Assembly: GCF_900167605.1 (NCBI RefSeq)
Contig: NZ_FUYH01000016.1
Coordinates: 1-59,773 of the forward strand
Direction: 5' to 3'
DNA: 59,773 bases
Source: Caloramator quimbayensis
GTDB lineage: Bacteria > Bacillota > Clostridia > Clostridiales > Caloramatoraceae
This document shows positions 25,456 through 34,736 of this stretch, piece by piece. A model generated the notes under the pieces. It made no database searches, had not been told where the DNA came from, and saw only the letters and a list, made by a program, of their open reading frames with translations. The translations under genes were made by a program, and so were the position numbers. Each line of letters opens with the position of its first letter. Positions within the stretch are counted from its first letter, which is position 1.

Positions 25456-27321
25456 ATGATATACATAGGAGATGAAATACTTAGCAGAGTAACAAAACCT
25501 GCAAGGTATACAGGAGGAGAATTTAATCAGGTAAAAAAGGATTTAAAAGATGTTAAAGTAAGATTTGCGATGTGCTTTCCAGATGTTTATGAAGTTGGTA
25601 TGTCACATCTTGGAATTAAAATACTATATCATAAAATAAATGAAAGAGAAGACTGCTATTGCGAAAGAGCTTTTGCACCTTGGACTGACATGGAAGAATT
25701 GATGAGAAAAAATAATATTCCTTTATTTTCTCTTGAGACTAAAACTCCATTAAAGGAGTTTAATTTTGTTGGCTTTACTCTTCAATATGAAATGAGCTAT
25801 ACAAATATTATTAATATGCTCGATTTAAGCAACATACCATTTCTAACAAAGGATAGGAAGAGGGAAGATCCTTTTGTAATCTTTGGCGGGTCATGTGCTT
25901 ATAATCCTGAACCCCTGTCGGATATTGCTGATTTTTTTGTATTAGGGGAAGCAGAAGAAGTGATAGATGAAGTATTAGACATATATATTAAGTGGAAGCA
26001 GTCTAAAAAAAATAGAGAGGAATTTTTATTAGAGGCAGCATCCATTGAAGGGGTATATGTGCCTTCTTTTTATGATATTGAATATAACGATGATGGTACT
26101 ATAAAAAGAAGGATAGCCTTAAAGGAAAATATTCCAGATGTAATAAGAAAAAGATATATAAAGGATTTAAATGAATCATATTTTCCAGAAAAAATCATCG
26201 TTCCTTTAACAGAAATAGTTCATGATAGAATAATGCTTGAAACCTTTAGAGGATGTACAAGAGGGTGCAGATTTTGTCAGGCAGGAATGATATATAGACC
26301 TGTTAGAGAGAAGAAAACAGATAAGCTTATGGAACTTGCTGAAAAATTATTAAAAAGCACAGGTTATGAGGAAATTTCTTTGACATCACTTAGTATATGC
26401 GATTATTCAGATATTAAAAATCTTGTTCATAGTCTTGTTGAAAAATATGAGAAAGATAGAGTTTCATTGTCTTTGCCATCTTTAAGAATAGATTCTTTTT
26501 CTGTAGATCTTATAAATGAAATACAGAAGGTAAGAAAAACGGGGCTTACCTTTGCACCGGAAGCAGGAACTCAAAGGATGAGGGATATCATAAATAAAGG
26601 AGTTACTGAAGAAGATTTGATAAAGTCTGTTAAAAGCGCTTTTGAATCAGGATGGAGCACTATTAAGCTTTATTTTATGATTGGACTCCCCTTTGAAACA
26701 TTAGAAGATGTTGAAGGAATTGCAGCTTTAGGTCAAAAGGTTGTTGATACCTATTTTTCAATACCAAAGGATAAAAGAAATAAAGGTCTTAATGTTACAC
26801 TTAGTACATCTTCCTTTGTTCCAAAGCCTTTTACTCCTTTTCAGTGGGAAAGTCAGGATACAATGAAGAGCCTATCGGAAAAACAAAAATATTTAAAAGA
26901 AAAAATAAAAAGCAGATATATAACATATAATTGGCACGAGACACCTATAAGTTTTCTTGAGGCAGTTTTTTCAAGGGGGGACAGGAAACTTACAAAGGTT
27001 TTAATTAAAGCATGGGAAAAAGGTTGTAAATTCGATGGATGGCAGGAATTATTTAAATTTGAATCATGGATGGAAGCATTTTCTGAGTGCAATGTCGACC
27101 CCTACTTTTATGCATTAAGAAAAAGAGAACTTGATGAAATACTTCCTTGGGATTTTATAGATATAGGTGTTAGTAAGGAATACCTGAAAAAAGAATTAAA
27201 AAAGGCTAAAGAGGGGCAGCTTACTAAAGACTGCAGGATTGCATGTACTGGCTGCGGCATAACTCAATTTTCAAAGGAGGGAAATTGCTTTAATGGAGCG
27301 TTATTTAATAAAATTCAGTAA
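25456..27321 (+). CDS. B12-binding-type radical SAM protein (TIGR03960 family)
   Basis: 621 residues. The N-terminal part resembles a cobalamin-binding-like domain (FPDVYEVGMSHLGIKILYHK, FGGSCAYNPEPLSDIADFFV), followed by the radical SAM core with the cluster motif GCTRGCRFCQAG. The C-terminus has CRIACTGCGITQF. The substrate is unknown. Nearly always encoded beside the DUF2344 gene that follows, with which it overlaps by 29 bases, implying a shared function, possibly RNA modification given rng and ribosomal genes next door. Confidence 0.88.
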   Translation: MIYIGDEILSRVTKPARYTGGEFNQVKKDLKDVKVRFAMCFPDVYEVGMSHLGIKILYHKINEREDCYCERAFAPWTDMEELMRKNNIPLFSLETKTPLKEFNFVGFTLQYEMSYTNIINMLDLSNIPFLTKDRKREDPFVIFGGSCAYNPEPLSDIADFFVLGEAEEVIDEVLDIYIKWKQSKKNREEFLLEAASIEGVYVPSFYDIEYNDDGTIKRRIALKENIPDVIRKRYIKDLNESYFPEKIIVPLTEIVHDRIMLETFRGCTRGCRFCQAGMIYRPVREKKTDKLMELAEKLLKSTGYEEISLTSLSICDYSDIKNLVHSLVEKYEKDRVSLSLPSLRIDSFSVDLINEIQKVRKTGLTFAPEAGTQRMRDIINKGVTEEDLIKSVKSAFESGWSTIKLYFMIGLPFETLEDVEGIAALGQKVVDTYFSIPKDKRNKGLNVTLSTSSFVPKPFTPFQWESQDTMKSLSEKQKYLKEKIKSRYITYNWHETPISFLEAVFSRGDRKLTKVLIKAWEKGCKFDGWQELFKFESWMEAFSECNVDPYFYALRKRELDEILPWDFIDIGVSKEYLKKELKKAKEGQLTKDCRIACTGCGITQFSKEGNCFNGALFNKIQ

Positions 27322-27994
27322 GAAGGATTCAGCAAAATATATATCTCATCTGGATACTATGCGCACTCTACATAGGGCAGTTAGAAGGGCGCATCTTCCG
27401 ATAGCTTATTCAAAGGGGTTTAATCCCCATGCAAGCATATCTGTCGCATCTCCTCTATCCCTTGGTATTGAGAGCAGCTGCGAATATGCTGATATAGAAT
27501 TCGAAGGAGTTTTAGAGGAAAAGGAGATTGTAGAATCTCTTAATTCAGTTCTTCCAGAGGGAATAAAAATAATAGATGCTTTGCATATTAAAGAAAAAAT
27601 GAAACCTTCAATGTCATTAGTTGAGGGGGCAAAGTATATTGTCATACTTAAATGTGATGAAGGAGTTGAACTTGTTGAGAATACAATAAATTTAATATTA
27701 AAGGATGAAACTATTGAAAAAATCAAAAAGACAAAATCAGGGGAAAAGCTTGAAAACATAAGACCATATATAAAGGATATAGTTATAAAAAAATATGAAG
27801 GAAACAGCTATGAATTAGAACTCCTATTATCATGTGGCAGCAGAGGAAATCTATCGCCTAATACTGTTGTAGAGTTATTGTATGAAAAGTCAGATGGTAA
27901 AATTTATGGCCATCCAGATATAAAAAGGAATGAATTATATTGCATAAAAAATGATAAATGGATTGATTTGCTGTCTTATTTTAAGGGGAAGTGA
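27293..27994 (+). CDS. DUF2344/TIGR03936 family protein
   Basis: 233 residues with conserved start RYLIKFSKKDSAKYISHLDT and AYSKGFNPHASISVASPLSL, hallmarks of the family. It is fused to the C-terminus of the radical SAM protein in some bacteria; here the two genes overlap by 29 bases. Function unknown. Ribosome binding site AAGGAGGG lies inside the upstream gene. Confidence 0.88.
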   Translation: MERYLIKFSKKDSAKYISHLDTMRTLHRAVRRAHLPIAYSKGFNPHASISVASPLSLGIESSCEYADIEFEGVLEEKEIVESLNSVLPEGIKIIDALHIKEKMKPSMSLVEGAKYIVILKCDEGVELVENTINLILKDETIEKIKKTKSGEKLENIRPYIKDIVIKKYEGNSYELELLLSCGSRGNLSPNTVVELLYEKSDGKIYGHPDIKRNELYCIKNDKWIDLLSYFKGK

Positions 27995-27998
27995 TTGA

Positions 27999-29393
27999 TT
28001 GAAAGAGGTATATATTGACAGAGGGATAACTCAAAGCAGAATTGCAGTCTTTGAAGATAATAAAATTAAAGATTTGTATGTTGAAAACTATGACAATATA
28101 AATATAACGGGCAATATCTATATAGGCAGAGTAGAAAATATTGTTCCTTCTCTTGGAGCAGCCTTTGTCAATATAGGCATTGGCAAAAACGGAATACTTC
28201 ATATAAAAGAAATGGAAAATGCAGATAAGATAAAATGCAATCAAGAGGTTATAGTACAAGTAATAAGAGAGGATACTAAAGATAAGGGGCCTAAATTGAC
28301 ACAGAAAATAAGCATACCAGGGAAATTTATGGTACTTCTTGTTGGCAGTGATTATATAGGAATTTCAAAAAAAATAATTGAAAATGAAGATAGAAAAAAA
28401 CTCAAAGAAAAAGCGAAGAGGGTTTATGTTGATAATTATGGTTTTATATTGAGAACAGAGGCTCAATTTGTGCAGGAAGACGATATATTAAAAGAGTATT
28501 TATTTTTAATAAGTTTATGGGAAAAAAATATAAATAAAGCTGTATATATAAAACCTCCGCGATTGCTCTTTGATGTAAGAGATTTTTTTGGTTTCGCAAT
28601 CAGAGAATATATAAAAGGTGATGTTGAAAAGATATATGTTAACAGAAAAAATGATGTTGAAATGATTCAAAACATGATTTCTCAACATCTGCATAAAAAA
28701 TGTGAAGTGATTAGTGATGAAAAAATTTTTATTAAAGCATCAGCTATAGAAAAACAAATTACTGAAATACTTGAAAGGAAGAAACTTCTTCCTTCAGGTG
28801 GTAATATTATTGTTGATAAGACTGAAGCATTGACAGTAATAGATGTAAACTCTGGGAGCATAAAAACAAAGGATTGTAAAAAACAATATATTCTTAATAC
28901 AAATATTGAAGCTTGTAAAGTTATTTCAGAGGCAATAAGACTTGGCAACATATCAGGTATAATTATAATCGACTTCATAGATATGACTGATGAACAGGAA
29001 AGGCAGATTATTATTGAAACATTAACTGAAAACCTGTCTAATGATAAAGTTAAGATTAAAATTTATGGCTTTACTCAGCTTGGACTTTTGGAAATGGCAA
29101 GAGCTAAAAAAGGTAAGAGCCTTTACGAGCTTATATTAAAACAGAATTCAATAAATACATATACAACAGCCTATGTCTTAAAATTAATTGAAAATCAATG
29201 TTTAAAAGTGCTAACTCATTATAAAAAATCAAGAATACCCATAAAAATTAATGCAGATATTTTATCTGAAGTAAAAAGCAGATTTTCTTATTTTATTTCA
29301 GATATGAAGGACATATATGGTATTGAAATCCATTTTAATCCATCAGAAACAACTGAATATTTTGAAGTGATTAAAAAAAAGGTTGAAGAATAG
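27999..29393 (+). CDS. rng: Ribonuclease G (Rne/Rng family)
   Basis: 464 residues with a TTG start behind AGGGGAAGTG. An S1 domain covers about 35-100 (GNIYIGRVENIVPSLGAAFV). The catalytic DNase-I-like region contains TVIDVNSGS and IIIDFIDMTD, whose aspartates bind magnesium. It lacks the long scaffold tail of RNase E. It processes rRNA and mRNA. Fifth position before rplU is typical for Clostridia. Confidence 0.93.
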   Translation: MKEVYIDRGITQSRIAVFEDNKIKDLYVENYDNINITGNIYIGRVENIVPSLGAAFVNIGIGKNGILHIKEMENADKIKCNQEVIVQVIREDTKDKGPKLTQKISIPGKFMVLLVGSDYIGISKKIIENEDRKKLKEKAKRVYVDNYGFILRTEAQFVQEDDILKEYLFLISLWEKNINKAVYIKPPRLLFDVRDFFGFAIREYIKGDVEKIYVNRKNDVEMIQNMISQHLHKKCEVISDEKIFIKASAIEKQITEILERKKLLPSGGNIIVDKTEALTVIDVNSGSIKTKDCKKQYILNTNIEACKVISEAIRLGNISGIIIIDFIDMTDEQERQIIIETLTENLSNDKVKIKIYGFTQLGLLEMARAKKGKSLYELILKQNSINTYTTAYVLKLIENQCLKVLTHYKKSRIPIKINADILSEVKSRFSYFISDMKDIYGIEIHFNPSETTEYFEVIKKKVEE

Positions 29394-29411
29394 CAAATAT
29401 AAAGTTTTAGA

Positions 29412-29440
29412 TTGACAAGGATATATGTTTATGTTAGAAT
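29412..29440 (+). promoter_or_regulatory. Promoter for rplU
   Basis: TTGACA (29412-29417), 17-base spacer, TAGAAT (29435-29440); near-consensus. Confidence 0.75.
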
Positions 29441-29445
29441 GGCAT

Positions 29446-29520
29446 TTGTAGACCGCTCATGAAAGGCCTGTAAATGCAATATGCTGCCTTGTCGTGGCGA
29501 GACTGGATAGAGGAGGTGCA
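29446..29520 (+). ncRNA. Ribosomal protein L21 leader
   Basis: The short leader contains AGACCGCTCATGAAAGGCC and GCTGCCTTGTCGTGGCGAG followed by GGATAGAGGAGGTG, resembling the conserved L21 leader of Firmicutes that is thought to bind L21 for autoregulation. It starts about 6 bases after the -10 box and ends at the ribosome binding site. Confidence 0.7.
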
Positions 29521-29523
29521 GGT

Positions 29524-29835
29524 ATGTACGCAGTTATATTAACTGGAGGAAAACAGTACAGAGTTCAGGAAGGCGATATAATATTCGTTGAAAAAATCGC
29601 TGCTGATGTAGACTCTACTGTTGAAATCAACGATGTTCTTGTAGTATCAAAGGATGGAAAGCTTGTTGTTGGAAAACCAACTGTAGAAGGAGCTAAGGTT
29701 ACAGCAAAGGTTTTAAAGCAAGGAAAAGCTAAGAAGATTATAGTGTTCAAGTTTAAGCACAAAAAAGACTACAAGAAAAAGCAAGGTCATCGTCAACCTT
29801 ATACTCAATTAAAGATTGAAAAGATAGAAGCATAA
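29524..29835 (+). CDS. rplU: 50S ribosomal protein L21
   Basis: 103 residues from ATG 29524 (GGAGGTG upstream; the in-frame GTG at 29494 lies in the leader and is rejected). [20 protein letters not shown] and [16 protein letters not shown] are diagnostic. It is followed after 37 bases by rpmA with no prp (ysxB) gene between, unlike the usual Firmicutes order. Confidence 0.97.
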   Translation: MYAVILTGGKQYRVQEGDIIFVEKIAADVDSTVEINDVLVVSKDGKLVVGKPTVEGAKVTAKVLKQGKAKKIIVFKFKHKKDYKKKQGHRQPYTQLKIEKIEA

Positions 29836-29872
29836 CTACTTATATAGAACCTTTTCGGAGGAGGTGGAATTA

Positions 29873-30139
29873 ATGGCTCATAAAAAAGGAGTGGGTAGCT
29901 CTAGAAACGGTAGAGATAGTGAGTCCAAACGACTTGGAGTCAAGAGAGCAGATGGACAGTTTGTTCTTGCAGGAAACATACTCGTTAGACAAAGAGGAAC
30001 TAAGATACATCCAGGAGAAAACGTTGGAATCGGCAAGGATGATACATTATTTGCATTAAAAGATGGAATCGTTAGATTTGAAAGATATAAGAAAGACGGC
30101 AAGAAGGTTAGCGTTTATCCACAGGAAATTGCTCAGTAA
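29873..30139 (+). CDS. rpmA: 50S ribosomal protein L27
   Basis: 88 residues from ATG 29873, placed 9 bases after GGAGGAGG. It starts [20 protein letters not shown], i.e. without the N-terminal extension (ending LFA or FFA) that most Firmicutes L27 proteins carry and that the Prp protease removes. The mature-type N-terminus reaches the peptidyl-transferase centre. The absence of prp from its usual place agrees with the short form. Confidence 0.97.
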   Translation: MAHKKGVGSSRNGRDSESKRLGVKRADGQFVLAGNILVRQRGTKIHPGENVGIGKDDTLFALKDGIVRFERYKKDGKKVSVYPQEIAQ

Positions 30140-30142
30140 AAT

Positions 30143-30166
30143 AGCACCCGTATGGGTGCTTTTTAT
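30143..30166 (+). terminator. Terminator of rplU-rpmA
   Basis: AGCACCC (30143-30149), GTAT loop, GGGTGCT (30154-30160), then TTTTT. Confidence 0.9.
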
Positions 30167-30217
30167 TATAACAGGAAAAATGCATACCATAGATTGTTAT
30201 TTGAAAAAATAATATAG

Positions 30218-31516
<1,299 letters not shown>

Positions 31517-31526
31517 AGGTGCTAAT

Positions 31527-31817
31527 ATGCTTACTGGGAAACAGAGAAGTTATTTAAGATCCCTTGGAAACAACATCGATTCAATATTTCATGTTGGTAA
31601 AAATGGAATAGACGATGCATTTTTAAAACAGATAGATGAGGCATTAGAAGCGAGGGAGATAATTAAATGCAATGTATTAAAAAATTCTATTTTAACATCA
31701 AGGGAAGCATGCGATATTATCTGTGAAGCGATAAATGCAGAGCCTGTGCAGGTCATAGGAAATAGATTCATAATTTACAGGCAGTCAAAGGAAAAACCAT
31801 CTATTAAGCTTCCATAA
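31527..31817 (+). CDS. yhbY: YhbY-family CRM-domain RNA-binding protein
   Basis: 96 residues from ATG 31527 (AGAGGTG). The CRM-type fold is indicated by LTGKQRSYLRSLGNNIDSIF, HVGKNGI and the GNRFIIYR end. It associates with pre-50S ribosomes. It starts 10 bases after obg. Confidence 0.92.
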   Translation: MLTGKQRSYLRSLGNNIDSIFHVGKNGIDDAFLKQIDEALEAREIIKCNVLKNSILTSREACDIICEAINAEPVQVIGNRFIIYRQSKEKPSIKLP

Positions 31818-31823
31818 TAATCT

Positions 31824-31850
31824 GGCTGGATTAATAATCCGGCCTTTATT
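31824..31850 (+). terminator. Terminator of obg-yhbY
   Basis: GGCTGGATT pairs with AATCCGGCC (31836-31844, one G-T pair), then TTTATT. Confidence 0.75.
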
Positions 31851-31912
31851 TAAATATATAAATTTATTTGTTATAATATATAAAGTTAATAAATAAAAAA
31901 GGAAGAAAAACT

Positions 31913-32530
31913 ATGCTCAGTATAGGTATTTATGGAGGAACATTTAACCCGATACATATAGGACATCTTATTGCAGCAGATGAAGTACTTAATTTGTTTC
32001 AACTTGATAAAATAATTTTTATTCCAGTTGGAATTCCACCCCATAAGGATAATAATATTGCACCTGCAAAGAACAGATATGAAATGATTAAACTTGCAAT
32101 AAACGGAAATCGCAAATTTGAAGTCAGCGATATTGAAATTAAAAGAGAAGGATATACTTATACCTATGATACTTTGATGGAACTTAAGAGTATATATTCA
32201 AAGGATAAGCTGCATTTTATTATAGGGTATGATGCATTTAAAGAGTCTGATACATGGAAGATGGCTGATAAAGTATATGAAATGGTATCTTTTATTGTAG
32301 TTAACAGAGGAGGCTTTGATATAAAAATGCATGAGGACATTGAATATAAAAAAAGAAAGTATAATGCAGATGTAAAGTACGTTAAAATACCAGATATTGA
32401 AATATCTTCTACAGACATTAGATTAAGAATATCAAAGGGTTTGAATTATAGATATATGCTTCCTGAGGCTGTATTTAATTATATAATTAAAAATGAGCTC
32501 TATAGAGGTGAAAAACTTGAAGGAATATGA
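31913..32530 (+). CDS. nadD: Nicotinate-nucleotide adenylyltransferase
   Basis: 205 residues. Signature GIYGGTFNPIHIGHLIAADE with the nucleotidyl-transferase H-x-G-H, and the C-terminal SSTDIRLRISKG. It makes deamido-NAD from nicotinate mononucleotide and ATP. Ribosome binding site AAGGAAG. Its end overlaps yqeK, a common coupling. Confidence 0.96.
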   Translation: MLSIGIYGGTFNPIHIGHLIAADEVLNLFQLDKIIFIPVGIPPHKDNNIAPAKNRYEMIKLAINGNRKFEVSDIEIKREGYTYTYDTLMELKSIYSKDKLHFIIGYDAFKESDTWKMADKVYEMVSFIVVNRGGFDIKMHEDIEYKKRKYNADVKYVKIPDIEISSTDIRLRISKGLNYRYMLPEAVFNYIIKNELYRGEKLEGI

Positions 32531-33119
32531 TTATATAAAAAGAGAAATAAAAAATCTTCTCGATGCTGACAGATACATTCATTCCCTTGGTGTTGAAAAG
32601 GAAGCAGTAAAGCTTGGAGAAAGATATGGAGTAGATATAGAAAAATGTAAGACTGCTGCCTTAATCCATGACTGCCAGAAGAATTTAAAGGATAAGGATT
32701 TAATTGAAAAGGCATTATTTTATCGTATAAATATTGATAAGATACAGATAAAATCTCCACAGCTTTTGCATGGTCCTGTTGGGGCTTTATATAGCAAAGA
32801 GAAGTTTGAAATCGATGATGAAGATATACTAAATGCAGTTTATTATCATACAACTGGCAGAGATAATATGTCTATGCTTGAAAAAATAATTTATATTGCC
32901 GATATTATTGAGGAAAACAGGAATTATTTTAAAGGACTTGATGAAATAAGGAATCAGGCCTATATAGATATTAATAAAGCACTGATAATGTCGGCTGATA
33001 GCACGATTACATATATTTTGCAAAGGAAAAACCTTATACATCCTCTTACGATAGAATTTAGAAATAGTTTAATTTTAGAGGTTGAAAGCTATGAAAAAAA
33101 AGAAAAGAAAAGTTTTTAA
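32517..33119 (+). CDS. yqeK: HD-domain hydrolase YqeK
   Basis: 200 residues from TTG 32517, six bases after GAGGTG; an in-frame ATG at 32493 is poorer. HD residues: HSLGVEKEAVKLGERYGV, LIHDCQKN and HGPVGALYSKE. Bacillus-type YqeK hydrolyses diadenosine tetraphosphate symmetrically to ADP. It overlaps nadD by 14 bases and the LCP gene by 29, so all three are translationally coupled. Confidence 0.93.
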   Translation: MKEYDYIKREIKNLLDADRYIHSLGVEKEAVKLGERYGVDIEKCKTAALIHDCQKNLKDKDLIEKALFYRINIDKIQIKSPQLLHGPVGALYSKEKFEIDDEDILNAVYYHTTGRDNMSMLEKIIYIADIIEENRNYFKGLDEIRNQAYIDINKALIMSADSTITYILQRKNLIHPLTIEFRNSLILEVESYEKKEKKSF

Positions 33120-34293
33120 AATATTTATCTTTATTTGTATTGTATTTATTGTAACTACAGCAGCAGCTTTAGGATATTTGATGTCCCTTAAAAACAATAT
33201 AACATCATCAGAATTACCAGCAAAGGAGGTTGAAGCAAATAAACCTGTAAACATACTAATGCTTGGAGTTGATGCAGGGGATTATGATAATAAAAAGGGT
33301 AACAGCCCTAAAAGAACTGATACTATGATTTTGGCAAGTTTTTACCCTAAAGAAGGCAAAATTTATATGCTATCTATTCCAAGGGATACAAGAGTTAAAA
33401 TAAACGGACACTATGAAAAAATAAATGCTGCCCATGCCATGGGAGGAGTACCTCTTACTGTAAAAACTATAGAAAAGATGTTAGAAATAGAAATTAACTA
33501 TTATATTAAAATTGATTATGAAGCCTTTAAAAAGTGTATTGATGCTATTGGAGGAGTTGATGTTGTAGTACCCTTTGATATGAATTATGATGCCTATGAT
33601 ATTAAAATACACTTTAATAAAGGCGATAAGGTGCATCTTAATGGTGAGGAAGCAGAAAAATTTGTAAGATGGAGAAAAAACAACGACGGCAGCGGATATG
33701 CCATGGGGGATTTAGGAAGAATTTCTACGCAGCAGGAATTTATTATAAATGTATTTAAAAAATTAAAAACACCATCAGGAATGGTTAAAATACCTAAGCT
33801 AATTGATACATTATCAAAAAATGTAAAGACAAATATGGATTCTAAGACTATGGTAAGCTATTTATTTAAGTTAAAAAATATTAAAGAATCATCCATTGAG
33901 AAAAAAATACTTCAGGGTGAACCTAAATATATTGGAGGTATATCATATTTTATATATGATAAAGAAAAAAATACTAATTATTTATCACATTTTAGACTCA
34001 ATAATACAGAAAGCTCTAAAAAGAAAAATATTAAGGTTATTATTTTAAATTCAACGGGAAAAAATGGACTTGCATCTGAATATAAAAATAAACTTATATC
34101 TCTCGGGTATGATGTAGTTGAAATAGGGAATTATAGTAAAAAATTAAATACAACTGTTATAAATTACTATAATCAAGAAGTATATGGGAATGATGTTTAT
34201 GAAGATATAGGATTAGGGAAAATAAGTGCAGCTAACAAAAATAATGATAAAGCTGATGTGGTTGTAATTTTAGGCAGTGATGCTATAAAATAA
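33091..34293 (+). CDS. LytR-CpsA-Psr family wall-polymer ligase
   Basis: 400 residues from ATG 33091 (AGAGGTTG upstream). One N-terminal membrane helix (about 10-33), LCP domain about 50-220 (NILMLGVDAGD, KRTDTMILASFYP, SIPRDTRVKI with the catalytic arginines), then a C-terminal LytR_C-type domain about 310-398 (KVIILNSTGKNGLASEYKNK). It attaches secondary polymers to peptidoglycan outside the cell. Confidence 0.92.
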   Translation: MKKKKRKVFKIFIFICIVFIVTTAAALGYLMSLKNNITSSELPAKEVEANKPVNILMLGVDAGDYDNKKGNSPKRTDTMILASFYPKEGKIYMLSIPRDTRVKINGHYEKINAAHAMGGVPLTVKTIEKMLEIEINYYIKIDYEAFKKCIDAIGGVDVVVPFDMNYDAYDIKIHFNKGDKVHLNGEEAEKFVRWRKNNDGSGYAMGDLGRISTQQEFIINVFKKLKTPSGMVKIPKLIDTLSKNVKTNMDSKTMVSYLFKLKNIKESSIEKKILQGEPKYIGGISYFIYDKEKNTNYLSHFRLNNTESSKKKNIKVIILNSTGKNGLASEYKNKLISLGYDVVEIGNYSKKLNTTVINYYNQEVYGNDVYEDIGLGKISAANKNNDKADVVVILGSDAIK

Positions 34294-34352
34294 TTATTGT
34301 CCTATTCTTTCAAACAGCATATAAATATATTAAGAAGAAAAGTGAGGAGGTT

Positions 34353-34700
34353 ATGCTTTTGAAAAGTTCAGCGGGTATTGCTTATTATATCAGCTCTGCA
34401 GCAGCAAATAAAAAAGCCTTGGACATTAAGATTTTAAATGTAACCGATTTATCTCCTATTGCTGACTACTTTGTAATATGCAGCGGCAATTCATCTGTTC
34501 AGGTTAGAGCGATTGCAGATGAAATTGAGGAGAAGATGAGTGAAAAAGGCTATACTTTAAGCCATAGAGAGGGATATAATGGAGCAGGCTGGATACTTTT
34601 GGATTACGGAAATGTAATAGCCCATGTATTTCATAAGGATGAAAGAGAATTTTATAATATTGAAAGACTTTGGGCTGATGCGATTGCAGTAAATGTATAA
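34353..34700 (+). CDS. rsfS: Ribosomal silencing factor RsfS
   Basis: 115 residues. Family motifs LDIKILNVTDLSPIADYFVI, CSGNSSVQVRAIADEIEE and WILLDYGNVIAHVFHKDERE. It binds L14 and blocks subunit joining in starvation. Strong GAGGAGG site. The order nadD-yqeK-LCP-rsfS-leuS is common in Firmicutes, but leuS is inverted here. Confidence 0.96.
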   Translation: MLLKSSAGIAYYISSAAANKKALDIKILNVTDLSPIADYFVICSGNSSVQVRAIADEIEEKMSEKGYTLSHREGYNGAGWILLDYGNVIAHVFHKDEREFYNIERLWADAIAVNV

Positions 34701-34702
34701 AA

Positions 34703-34736
34703 AATAGAACCTCCAAAAGGAGGTTCTATTTTACTA
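34703..34736. terminator. Bidirectional terminator between rsfS and leuS
   Basis: AATAGAACCTCC (34703-34714) pairs with GGAGGTTCTATT (34719-34730), with T-runs on both strands. The genes converge here. Confidence 0.85.

Noticed and set aside
29494-29523. GTG start for L21 at 29494
   Set aside because: It lies in the L21 leader and contains the real ribosome binding site; L21 begins MYAVILTGG.
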